DNA of 64,000 nt from CAIWHR01 sp963741355 (lineage in GTDB: Bacteria > Pseudomonadota > Gammaproteobacteria > Burkholderiales > Casimicrobiaceae), in assembly GCA_963741355.1 (NCBI GenBank), contig CAVUIG010000019.1, positions 248,001 through 312,000 on the forward strand. Direction: 5' to 3'. Made by a program: the position numbers and the translations under genes. Shown here piece by piece: positions 57,015-64,000 of the stretch. The notes under the pieces were generated by a model. That model ran no database searches. It was given only the letters and a program-made list of their open reading frames with translations, and was not told the DNA's origin. The first letter of the stretch is position 1, and each line of letters begins with the position of its first letter.

Positions 57015-58412
57015 CTACGCCGCGCGGTCCTGCGCGGCGCCATCGGGGAACCACGCGTCGACGGTGGTGCCCTGCCCCGGCCCGCCGCTGAAGCGCACCT
57101 CGCCGTCGAGCGCGCGTACCCGCTCGCGAATCGAGGTGAGGCCGTGCGAGGTCGGGTGATGCTGCTTCGCGAGGTCGATGCCCACGCCGTCGTCGAATAT
57201 GCGCAGATGCCAGCGATCGCCTTCGCGCTCGAGCGATACCTCGACATTCTTGGCCTCCGCGTACTTCGACGCGTTCGTCAGCGCTTCCTGGACGATTCGA
57301 TAGATCGCCGTGGACAGATCGGGGGCGAGCCGCAGCTCGGCCTCTTCGAGCCGAACGGTGCACGGACAGCTCGTGCGCTTCGCGTATTGCTCGCACTGCC
57401 AGCGCAGCGCGGCACTGATACCGAGGTTGTCGAGCAGCGTCGGACGCAGGTCCTCGATGATCCGCCGCTTCGCCACCACGGCCTCGTCGAGCGCGGCGCT
57501 GATCCGCTCCAGCCGGGCGGGCGCATCGGGGGCGGCGGCACCCCGGTCCCGCAGGAGCTGCACGTCGATCTTCGCCGCGGCCAGCGCGCCGCCGAGCTCG
57601 TCGTGGAGCTCCCGCGCGACGCGCGCCTTCTCCTGTTCGCGATCGCTCTGCAGAAAGCGCGACAGCTCCCGCAGCTGAGCCGTTCGCGCGTCGACCTCGG
57701 CGGCGAGGTTCTCGGTCTGCGCGGCGAGCGCGGAGGACTCGCGCGAGCGATGCTGCAGGTCGCGCCACAGGAACACCGCGCCAATCGAGACGAGCAGGAA
57801 ATTCACGAGCGCGATCGAGAAGATGCCGAGCCGCATCGCCCGCTCGTCGAATTGCAGCTCGTCGATGCGCGTCGAGCGCACGCGACGCTCCTCCAGCGCC
57901 ATCCCGTCGAGCGCCAGCCGGAGGGTGTCCATCGACAATTTCTCCGTGCGGGCAAGCATGGCCGCGCGCGCCGCGTCGAATCCCTCGGCCCGGCGCAGCT
58001 CGACGATCTGCTCCCCTTCGCGGAGCTTCGCGTCGGCATAGGTCTTCACCGTCTCCATCATCGAAGCCTGGACGGGATTGCCGACGGTCCTCTCCGACAG
58101 CGCGGCGATCTCGCTGCCGATCTCCTTCTCCGCGTCGCGCGCGGGGGCCAGGTAGTCCGCATCCCCGGTGATCACGTAGCCGCGCACGCCCGTCTCGGCG
58201 TCGACCAGGAGCCCGCGGACGCGCTCGATCATCGCGAGCGTCTGCTGGGTGCGGAAGGCGACATCGGTGTTCCCCCGCAGGCGGTCGTAGCTCTTCTCCG
58301 TCACCCACACCGCGCCCAGGTTGATGACCGCCGCCAGCATCAGGGCCGCGTACCCGATCTGGGCGGCGGCCCGGCCTGCCCGCCCCACGCGGGATATCCG
58401 GGTAGATGGCAT
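57015..58412 (-). CDS. Sensor histidine kinase, CHASE3-type sensor with HisKA_3 transmitter
   Basis: A 465-residue NarL-partner kinase. Two membrane helices flank a periplasmic CHASE3-like helical domain (VRGLLVDAETGVRGYVITGD). A coiled coil leads to the dimerisation/phosphotransfer box with ARELHDELGGALAAAKIDV (His phosphoacceptor), then the ATPase domain with NASKYAEAKNVEVS and FDDGVGID. Its partner is probably the LuxR-type regulator at 59876. Divergent from the sigma-54 activator. Confidence 0.88.
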   Translation of the reverse strand: MPSTRISRVGRAGRAAAQIGYAALMLAAVINLGAVWVTEKSYDRLRGNTDVAFRTQQTLAMIERVRGLLVDAETGVRGYVITGDADYLAPARDAEKEIGSEIAALSERTVGNPVQASMMETVKTYADAKLREGEQIVELRRAEGFDAARAAMLARTEKLSMDTLRLALDGMALEERRVRSTRIDELQFDERAMRLGIFSIALVNFLLVSIGAVFLWRDLQHRSRESSALAAQTENLAAEVDARTAQLRELSRFLQSDREQEKARVARELHDELGGALAAAKIDVQLLRDRGAAAPDAPARLERISAALDEAVVAKRRIIEDLRPTLLDNLGISAALRWQCEQYAKRTSCPCTVRLEEAELRLAPDLSTAIYRIVQEALTNASKYAEAKNVEVSLEREGDRWHLRIFDDGVGIDLAKQHHPTSHGLTSIRERVRALDGEVRFSGGPGQGTTVDAWFPDGAAQDRAA

Positions 58413-58600
58413 GGATCGTCACGGAACTCGAAGTGTAAGCAATGTAAAGAAGGGCGGATGTAGGGCAATTCTTACGCGGCGCTGCGGAAAAAACTACAAC
58501 GCAATGCTCCCGGGACCCTACGGCGTGGGGCGGGGGCACACCGCAGAATTCGTCCACGGCCCGCCGCTGGAGGCGGACCCGATAGGCAGGAGATGATTCG

Positions 58601-59717
58601 ATGGAATATGTCTACGACGATGATGCGCCAGTGGACGCCGCTGCCGACACCCATGCCGGCTTCGAGCGCAACGCAGTCCTGGCGAGCTTTTCCCGGCTGC
58701 GCGCCGAGCCCGCGGAAAAAGAGGACATGGCCCGCATAAATGGCACGGCGCACGAGCCTTCGTTCTACGGGATGGTGGGCCGGTCCGAGGCGATGCGCCA
58801 GGTGTTCGCGCAGATTCGCCGCGTGGGCCCCGCCGATACGACGGTGACCCTCGTCGGCGCGTCCGGCACCGGCAAGGAGCTCGCGGCGCGCGCGCTGCAC
58901 GATCTCAGCCCGCGGCGGATCGAGGCATTCATCGCGGTCAATTGCGGTGCGATCCCGGCCAATCTCGCCGAGGCCGAATTCTTCGGCTACGAGAAGGGCG
59001 CCTTCACCGGCGCGCAGCGGCAGCACATCGGGCACTTCGAGCGCGCGCACTGCGGCACGCTCTTCCTGGACGAAATCACCGAGATGCCGCACGAGCTGCA
59101 GGTGAAGCTGCTGCGCGTGCTCGAGACCGGCCGCATCGTCCGTGTCGGGCGGCACCCAGGAGATCCCCGTCGACGTGCGGGTGCTGGCGGCGACCAACCG
59201 CGACCCGCTCCAGGCCGTGCAGGAGGGGCACCTGCGCGAGGACGTCTATTACCGGCTGGCGGTGTTCGTGCTGCGCCTGCCCGTGCTCCGCGTGCGCGAT
59301 GACGACGTCGAGCTCATCGCGCAGGACCTGCTCGATTCGCTGAACCGGAAATACGGCACGTCGAAGGCGTTCGGCGCCGGCTCGATCGCCGCGATGCGCG
59401 CCGCCGCCTGGCCCGGCAATGTCCGCGAGCTGCGCAATTGCGTCGAGCGCGCGTTCATCATGTCCGAGGACGTCGTCAACATCGACTGCCAGCGTTCCGA
59501 CACCAGCGGCGGAATCCGCGTGGGTCCGGACGGGTGCATCCGCGTGCCGGTGGGCTCGACCGTCGCCGACGCGGAGCGGGAAATGATCCTGGCCACGATC
59601 AGCCACTGTGGGGGCAACAAGCGCAAGGCGGCCGAGCTGCTCGGGGTCAGCCTCAAAACGATCTACAACAAGCTCACGGTGTACGGTGCGGCCGGATCCC
59701 AGCTTCGCCTGGCCTAG
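58601..59717 (+). CDS. Sigma-54-dependent transcriptional activator without receiver domain, one-base frameshift
   Basis: About 371 residues. After a short 55-residue N-terminus with no known sensor, an AAA+ domain follows: Walker A GASGTGKE, GYEKGAFTGA (the sigma-54 contact loop), and Walker B GTLFLDEITEMP. The C-terminus ends in a Fis-type helix-turn-helix (NKRKAAELLGVSLKTIYNKL). An extra G in the GGG run near 59148 breaks the frame between GRIVRVG and GTQEIPVDVRVL. With no regulatory domain, its activity must be controlled in trans or by expression. AGGAGA precedes the ATG. Confidence 0.87.
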
Positions 59718-59736
59718 GCCGCGCCGCGAGCCCGGC

Positions 59737-59844
59737 ATGGCGGGCTTCCTGCGCTGGATCGGCAACCCGTTCGCCGGCGACAGCGCCGTCGCGGTGCTGG
59801 TCACGGTGGTCATCCTTGTCATCGCCTTGCTGCGCCTGACGTGA
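59737..59844 (+). CDS. Very small single-span membrane protein, hypothetical
   Basis: 35 codons: a short amphipathic start (MAGFLRWIGNPFAGDS) and one hydrophobic helix (AVAVLVTVVILVIALLRL). It begins 20 bp behind the sigma-54 activator. Weak ribosome-binding site, so moderate doubt. Confidence 0.4.
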   Translation: MAGFLRWIGNPFAGDSAVAVLVTVVILVIALLRLT

Positions 59845-59875
59845 CGATCGTTCGTCGCGGGAAAAGGGAGGGGTT

Positions 59876-60529
59876 ATGATGGATACCATGGCGTTCGCCA
59901 AGCGACGCATCCTGATCGCGGACGATCATGCGCTGTTCCGCGCAGGGGTGCGCGCGCTCCTGGAGGAGCACACCGACTGGGAGGTCGCCGGCGAAGCCGA
60001 GACCGGCGACAAGGCGCTCAACCTGATGCGCGACGAGGAATGGGATGCCGTGCTCCTCGACATCTCGATGCCCGACCGAAGCGGCATCGACATCCTCCGG
60101 CAGATCCGGCCGCACAAGCCGGCGCTGCCGATCCTCATCCTCAGCATGTATCCCGAGGACCAGTACGCGGTGAATCTGCTGCGCGCCGGCGCGACCGGAT
60201 ACCTGACCAAGGACGCCGTGCCGGAAGAGGTGATCACCGCGCTTCGCACGCTGCTGGCGGGCCGGAAATACATCAGCAACCAGGTCGCGCAGCTGCTCGC
60301 GAACGACGTCGACGGTGACGGGCGTCCGCTGCACGCGACGCTCTCCGAGCGCGAGTTCCAGATCTTCTGCAAGATCGCCGCCGGCAAGTCGGTCGGCGAC
60401 ATCGCGGAAGAGCTGCATCTCAGCAGCAAGACCATCAGCACTTACCGCGCCCGCGTCCTGGAAAAGATGAACCTGTCGAGCAACGCGGATCTCACGTACT
60501 ACGCGATCAAGAACGGGCTCATCCAGTAG
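59876..60529 (+). CDS. NarL/FixJ-type response regulator
   Basis: A 217-residue regulator: receiver domain (ILIADDHALFRAGVRALLEE, phosphoacceptor Asp in VLLDISMPDRSG, Lys in YLTKDAVPEE) and a LuxR-type helix-turn-helix (SEREFQIFCKIAAGKSVGDI, LSSKTISTYRARVLEKM). AGGGAGGGG sits just before tandem start codons. It pairs logically with the histidine kinase at 57015-58412. Confidence 0.92.
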   Translation: MMDTMAFAKRRILIADDHALFRAGVRALLEEHTDWEVAGEAETGDKALNLMRDEEWDAVLLDISMPDRSGIDILRQIRPHKPALPILILSMYPEDQYAVNLLRAGATGYLTKDAVPEEVITALRTLLAGRKYISNQVAQLLANDVDGDGRPLHATLSEREFQIFCKIAAGKSVGDIAEELHLSSKTISTYRARVLEKMNLSSNADLTYYAIKNGLIQ

Positions 60530-60592
60530 CATTCCCCGCCACGCCGATCCGGCCGGCGCCGCATCGCCGAGCCGCGCGGCATACCCACCATC

Positions 60593-61012
60593 GTGATCCC
60601 GCACCAAGACGATCCGCCACGGCCGGCAAGCCCTCCACTCAGGATATTCCTGGTCGAGGATTCGCAGCCGCTGCGCCACCGGCTGATGGAATTGCTCGCG
60701 GTGCCGGGCGAAGTCGAGATCGTGGGCTTCGCCGACACCGAGGAAGCATCGCTCAAGACGCTCTCCACCGAACGCATCGACGTCGCCATCGTCGATCTCA
60801 ACCTGCGCAGCGGCAGCGGCTTCGGGGTAATCAAGGCGCTGCGTGCCCAGTATCCGGGTCCGCCGCCGACGATCGTCGTGCTGACCAACTACGCGTTTCC
60901 CGACTACGAGTTCGCCTGCCGCCGCTACGGCGCCGATTTCTTCTTCGACAAGTCACGGCAGTTCGGCGCCGTCAAGACGCTGCTGTCGGATTTGCGCGCC
61001 AGCGCGCACTAA
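60593..61012 (+). CDS. Single-domain response regulator
   Basis: A 139-residue receiver domain starting with GTG: IFLVEDSQPLRHRLMELL, phosphoacceptor in AIVDLNLRSGSGF, Thr/Asn in VVLTNYAFPDY and Lys in FFFDKSRQF. The last helix is short and there is no output domain. Probably the second regulator of the same system. Confidence 0.87.
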   Translation: MIPHQDDPPRPASPPLRIFLVEDSQPLRHRLMELLAVPGEVEIVGFADTEEASLKTLSTERIDVAIVDLNLRSGSGFGVIKALRAQYPGPPPTIVVLTNYAFPDYEFACRRYGADFFFDKSRQFGAVKTLLSDLRASAH

Positions 61013-61184
61013 GAACGATCCTCGCGAACCTCGTCGGCCCGGGTGCCGCTCTGCGGCCATCGACGCGCGCTCAGGTGCAGGTTTTGCATCAGCGCACGGT
61101 AGATAGTTCATCGAGGCGCTGACCTCCTCCCTGCGCGCCGTCTTGTTTCGACGCATTATCAATCGTTTATTCGCACCGTCGCGC

Positions 61185-61200
61185 TGGCACGGCCGATGCA
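61185..61200 (+). promoter_or_regulatory. Sigma-54 promoter of the envelope/stress operon
   Basis: TGGCACG-GCCG-ATGCA: the full TGGCACG -24 block, exact GG-N10-GC spacing (GG 61186-61187, GC 61198-61199). It differs from TGGCACG-N4-TTGCW only in one base of the -12 block. Transcription would start around 61211, some 57 bp before the DUF1328 start codon. The sigma-54 activator gene lies 1.5 kb upstream. Confidence 0.75.
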
Positions 61201-61267
61201 CGTGCCCGACATGGATGGCGGCGCCTGCGCCGGCATCGACCGTCAATCAACCATCGTGAGGTGTCGC

Positions 61268-61438
61268 ATGTTGCGCTATGCAGCGATTTTTTTCATCATC
61301 GCGCTCGTGGCCGCATTGTTCGGCTTCGGCGGCATTGCCGCCGGTGCGGCGGAGATCGCCAAGGTCCTGTTCATCGTGTTCGTGGTCCTGTTCCTGGTCA
61401 GCCTCGTCTGGGGTCTTCTCGCGGGACGGGGGCCGTAG
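61268..61438 (+). CDS. DUF1328 small membrane protein (YtjA-like)
   Basis: 56 residues, two hydrophobic helices, matching the DUF1328 pattern (MLRYAAIFFIIALVAALFGF, then GGIAAGAAEIAKVLFIVFVV). Function unknown; associated with envelope stress. First gene of the operon, 2 bp before the next. Confidence 0.87.
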   Translation: MLRYAAIFFIIALVAALFGFGGIAAGAAEIAKVLFIVFVVLFLVSLVWGLLAGRGP

Positions 61439-61440
61439 GG

Positions 61441-61827
61441 ATGGAACCGCCGGTGGACTTCAGCACGCAGACCCGCGACGCGCAAAATGCGGGAGCGGCC
61501 GGCACGCTTGACGGTTCGAGCGAACTGATACGCACCCGCGACGAGCTCGCGGGTGCGTTCCGGACGCTCGTCGCCGCGGGCGAGGAGCTGATGCGGCAGA
61601 CGTCGAACCTGCCGGGGGATGCGGTCGTGCAGGCGCGCGAGCGCTTTCGCGAAGCGCTGACCGCCGCGCAGTCGCGCATCGGCGAGTTCGGCGCGCAGGC
61701 CCGCGAAAAGGGGCGCACTGCCGCCGTCGCCGCGGACCGGTACGTTCACGACGAGCCGTGGACCGCGATCGGCGTGGCGGCCGGGGTCGGTATCGCCGCA
61801 GGCGCACTGCTCTTCCGGCGCCCGTGA
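61441..61827 (+). CDS. YqjD/ElaB-like (DUF883) membrane-anchored protein
   Basis: A 128-residue protein: a long helical stretch (SELIRTRDELAGAFRTLVAA, AQSRIGEFGAQAREKGRTAA) and the DUF883 C-terminal anchor VHDEPWTAIGVAAGVGIAAG ending FRRP. Relatives bind ribosomes at the membrane in stationary phase. Confidence 0.87.
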   Translation: MEPPVDFSTQTRDAQNAGAAGTLDGSSELIRTRDELAGAFRTLVAAGEELMRQTSNLPGDAVVQARERFREALTAAQSRIGEFGAQAREKGRTAAVAADRYVHDEPWTAIGVAAGVGIAAGALLFRRP

Positions 61828-62228
61828 ACCATACCGTGGCCGCGAACGACGCCGGCGGGCCGGTCACGGGCATCGTGACGGCGCTGCGACGGCTATTTGC
61901 CGCGGCGATCGCGCATCTCGCGACGCGCGGCGAATTGCTCGTGATCGAATACGCCGAAGAGCGGGAGCGCCTGTTCCTCGCGGCAATCGCTGCCGCCGTG
62001 ACCGTCGTCGCGGGTCTCTTCGCGCTCGGCTTCGCGGCGACGCTGGCGCTTCTGCTCGCATGGAACACGCCCTATCAATGGGCGGTGGCGATCGCGCTTC
62101 CCGTCGTGTTCACCGTGCTCGCCGCGGGCGGCTGGTGGGCCTTCAGGACGACGATCCAGCGACCGTCGGCGCTGTTCCGGACGAGCCTCATGGAACTGCG
62201 GCGCGACGTCGAGGCCGTCGATGGATGA
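61824..62228 (+). CDS. YqjE-like / phage holin family membrane protein
   Basis: 134 residues; two hydrophobic helices (FLAAIAAAVTVVAGLFALGF, and WAVAIALPVVFTVLAAGGWW) with the YqjE N-terminal segment HLATRGELLVIEYAEERER. The GTG start overlaps the previous stop (GTGA). Confidence 0.83.
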   Translation: MNHTVAANDAGGPVTGIVTALRRLFAAAIAHLATRGELLVIEYAEERERLFLAAIAAAVTVVAGLFALGFAATLALLLAWNTPYQWAVAIALPVVFTVLAAGGWWAFRTTIQRPSALFRTSLMELRRDVEAVDG

Positions 62229-62559
62229 CGGCGCCGCGAGCGCTGCGCGCAAGGAGCCGTTGCCGGCGCGCCGCGTGCGCGTGATGCGCCGGATGGAGGT
62301 CGAGCGCGCCGAGATCGCGGGGCAGTGGCATGCGATCGAAGCTGCGATCGAGGGAGGCGAGCGGCGCTCGGCCGTGGCCTTCAAGGCCGTCCTCATCGGC
62401 GCCCGCTGGTCGCTGCTGCTCGCCGGCGCATTGTTGCTGAGCCGCCGCCGCGGCCGGATTTCGTGGCGGCGCGCGGCGTTCGTCGCGGCTATCGCGCGAG
62501 CCGCGGGAAAGCGCCTCCTGCGCCGCTATTTTCGAGGAGAACGATATGTCGTCCGTTGA
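62221..62559 (+). CDS. YqjK-like hypothetical protein
   Basis: 112 residues, basic, with a single weak hydrophobic segment (WSLLLAGALLLSRRRGR). The position right behind YqjD- and YqjE-like genes suggests a YqjK equivalent, but sequence resemblance is weak. Overlaps both neighbours by 8 and 14 bp. Confidence 0.7.
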   Translation: MDDGAASAARKEPLPARRVRVMRRMEVERAEIAGQWHAIEAAIEGGERRSAVAFKAVLIGARWSLLLAGALLLSRRRGRISWRRAAFVAAIARAAGKRLLRRYFRGERYVVR

Positions 62560-63124
62560 TCGCGCCAATGGCGCAGGCATGCTGTCCGACATCCAGACGC
62601 TGCGCGAGCGCGCGCGCAAGCACATCGACGCCGGCGCCGTCACCCCGGGCTATCGCGCGGACGTGCAGAAGATCGTCGGGCTCCTCAACGAGGCGCTCGC
62701 GACCGAAATCGTCTGCGTGCTGCGCTACAAGCGGCACTACTTCATGGCGAACGGCCCGCAGGCCGAGGTCGCGGCGAAGGAGTTCGCCGAGCACGCGGCC
62801 CAGGAGGCCGCGCATGCCGACCGCATCGCCGACCGCATCGTCCAGCTTGGCGGCGAGCCCGATTTCTCGCCCGACGGCCTCGCGGCGCGCGCCCACGCCG
62901 AATATGTCGAGGGCCGGCAGCTCGCCGACATGATCAAGGAGGATCTCGTCGCCGAGCGGATCGCGATCGACAGCTATCGCGAGCTGATCGACTTCCTGGG
63001 CAACGACGATCCGACGACGCGAAGGATGCTCGAGGAGATCCTGGCCGCCGAGGAGGAGCACGCGGACGACCTCGCGCGTCTGCTCGCGCGCGACCTGTCG
63101 CTCGAGCGGGCCGCGCCTCCGTGA
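62546..63124 (+). CDS. Ferritin-like (bacterioferritin/Dps-type) protein
   Basis: A 192-residue four-helix bundle. Helix 1 LNEALATEIVCVLRYKRHYF and helix 2 FAEHAAQEAAHADRIADRIV supply the carboxylate and His ligands; helix 4 ends EEILAAEEEHADDLARLLA. Likely stores iron or detoxifies peroxide. ATG at 62546 follows GAGGAG and overlaps the preceding gene. Confidence 0.87.
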   Translation: MSSVDRANGAGMLSDIQTLRERARKHIDAGAVTPGYRADVQKIVGLLNEALATEIVCVLRYKRHYFMANGPQAEVAAKEFAEHAAQEAAHADRIADRIVQLGGEPDFSPDGLAARAHAEYVEGRQLADMIKEDLVAERIAIDSYRELIDFLGNDDPTTRRMLEEILAAEEEHADDLARLLARDLSLERAAPP

Positions 63125-64000
63125 CCTCGCCCAGAGCCAGGCGCCGCGTCGTGATCGACGCGACGCCCGACGCCGGCGCGACGGCCTCGCCACGCGCCGC
63201 GCTGCGCGCGGCAACGCCGCTCGACCGGCGCCTTCGTCCGGCGCAGATCGCGATCGTCGGGCTGTTCCTGATCGCCCTGCTCGGCGCCGTCTGGTGGGCG
63301 AAGCCGGTGCTGATGCCCGTGGTCGGCGCGATGGTGCTGGCGACGCTCCTGAAGCCGATCGTCACGCGGCTCGAGTCCCTGCACGTGCCGCGCGCCGGCG
63401 GCTCGCTCCTCGTCATCGCGCTCGTGACGGCGGCGATCTTCGTCGCGGTCGAGCTCCTGATCGATCCGATCGCGCGCCTGCTCGACACGATGCCGGCGAT
63501 GGAATCGCTGCTCTATCGCCTGCTGCGCGCTGCCCGCGAGTCGTTCGGCCGGCCCTTCAGCGCCTGGCTCGAGACCAGCGTCACCGAAATCGCGGCGCAG
63601 CAAAGCGGGCCCGCGTCGGCGGGCGTCTTCGCCGCCGTCGTCGGCAGCTGGGTGACGATCGGCACGATCCTGCTGCTTGCCTACTTCCTGCTCGCGGCAG
63701 GCGATCACTTCCTGCAGAAGCTCGTGCAGCTGTTGCCGCGCATCCGCGACAAGGTGAACGCCGTGCGGATCGTGCGGACCGTGCAGGACGAGGTCAGCCA
63801 TTACTTTCTCGCCGTGACCGCCATCAACACGGTGCTCGGCATCGCGATGGGCCTGCTGTGCCAGTTCTTCGAAGTCCCCAACGCGCTGCTGTGGGGCACG
63901 CTGGTCGCGCTGCTCAATTTCCTTCCTTACGTCGGCCCGTTTCTCGTGTTCGTGATGCTGTCGATCGTGTGCGCCGCGCATTTCAGCGCGCTGGGTGAGG
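63121..64000 (+). CDS. AI-2E family transporter (PerM/TqsA-like), truncated by the window end
   Basis: At least 293 residues with helices AQIAIVGLFLIALLGAVWWA, VLMPVVGAMVLATLLKPIV, TIGTILLLAYFLLAAGDHFL and the conserved LLWGTLVALLNFLPYVGPF. GTG start overlapping the ferritin-like gene stop. Family members export autoinducer-2 or act as Na+/H+ antiporter-type proteins; substrate here unknown. The C-terminus lies outside the window. Confidence 0.87.
   Translation, partial: MTSPRARRRVVIDATPDAGATASPRAALRAATPLDRRLRPAQIAIVGLFLIALLGAVWWAKPVLMPVVGAMVLATLLKPIVTRLESLHVPRAGGSLLVIALVTAAIFVAVELLIDPIARLLDTMPAMESLLYRLLRAARESFGRPFSAWLETSVTEIAAQQSGPASAGVFAAVVGSWVTIGTILLLAYFLLAAGDHFLQKLVQLLPRIRDKVNAVRIVRTVQDEVSHYFLAVTAINTVLGIAMGLLCQFFEVPNALLWGTLVALLNFLPYVGPFLVFVMLSIVCAAHFSALGE

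Overview
The window is GC-rich chromosomal DNA, most likely from a soil or sediment betaproteobacterium (Burkholderiales/Rhodocyclales-like). That placement rests on gene content: a liv-type transporter with two CoA ligases, fused isobutyryl-CoA mutase IcmF, an IPTL/PEP-CTERM protein, YadGH, SorAB, AmmeMemoRadiSam genes and a YqjD/YqjE-like envelope block. No rRNA, tRNA, CRISPR array, integrase or insertion sequence was seen. About fifteen genes carry one or more single-base frameshifts in conserved positions, nearly all one-base insertions. I treat these genes as intact in the organism and the shifts as probable sequencing or assembly errors, and note each one.

Layout. 0-6 kb: sulfite dehydrogenase SorAB, the three AmmeMemoRadiSam genes (minus), an NYN/OST-HTH RNA-type protein and a YidB protein. 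6-11 kb: uppP, a DMT transporter, gabD, a small membrane protein and a Crp/Fnr regulator. 11-20 kb: a minus-strand operon of AMP-forming acyl-CoA synthetase, LivG, LivH, LivM, substrate-binding protein, LivF and a phenylacetate-CoA-ligase-like enzyme, probably an uptake-and-activation module for an aromatic or other organic acid; two copies of a dispersed repeat sit in its gaps. 20-22.8 kb: a degenerate HtrA-like protein, a heme-binding HbpS/GlcG protein and small proteins. 22.8-24.3 kb: a gene-poor island with a promoter/operator, several hairpin-rich segments, two tiny ORFs and a good terminator; this is the least explained part of the window. 24.3-35.7 kb: metabolic genes (amine oxidase, PLP lyase, cardiolipin synthase, NAT, GST, aldo/keto reductase, CMD protein, NTP-transporter-like MFS protein, NADP-binding protein) and YadGH.

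35.7-42 kb looks acquired: a very large SAM-cyclase-AAA-TPR regulator and a tannase/feruloyl-esterase-like secreted enzyme in visibly less GC-rich DNA, followed by a broken aldo/keto reductase. 42-52 kb: methyltransferase plus icmF, preceded by a perfect 20-bp palindrome resembling a LiuR-type operator; a divergent IPTL-CTERM exported protein with a candidate sigma-54 promoter and two upstream palindromic sites; an M16 peptidase and a UshA-like nucleotidase.

52-64 kb: EamA, BrkB-like protein, and a stress/envelope and signalling block: CsbD, a hydrophilic low-complexity protein, three response regulators, a CHASE3-type histidine kinase, a sigma-54 activator lacking a receiver domain, and a tightly overlapping operon (DUF1328, YqjD-like, YqjE-like, YqjK-like, ferritin-like, AI-2E family transporter) with a strong GG-N10-GC sigma-54 promoter in front. 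The window ends inside the last gene.
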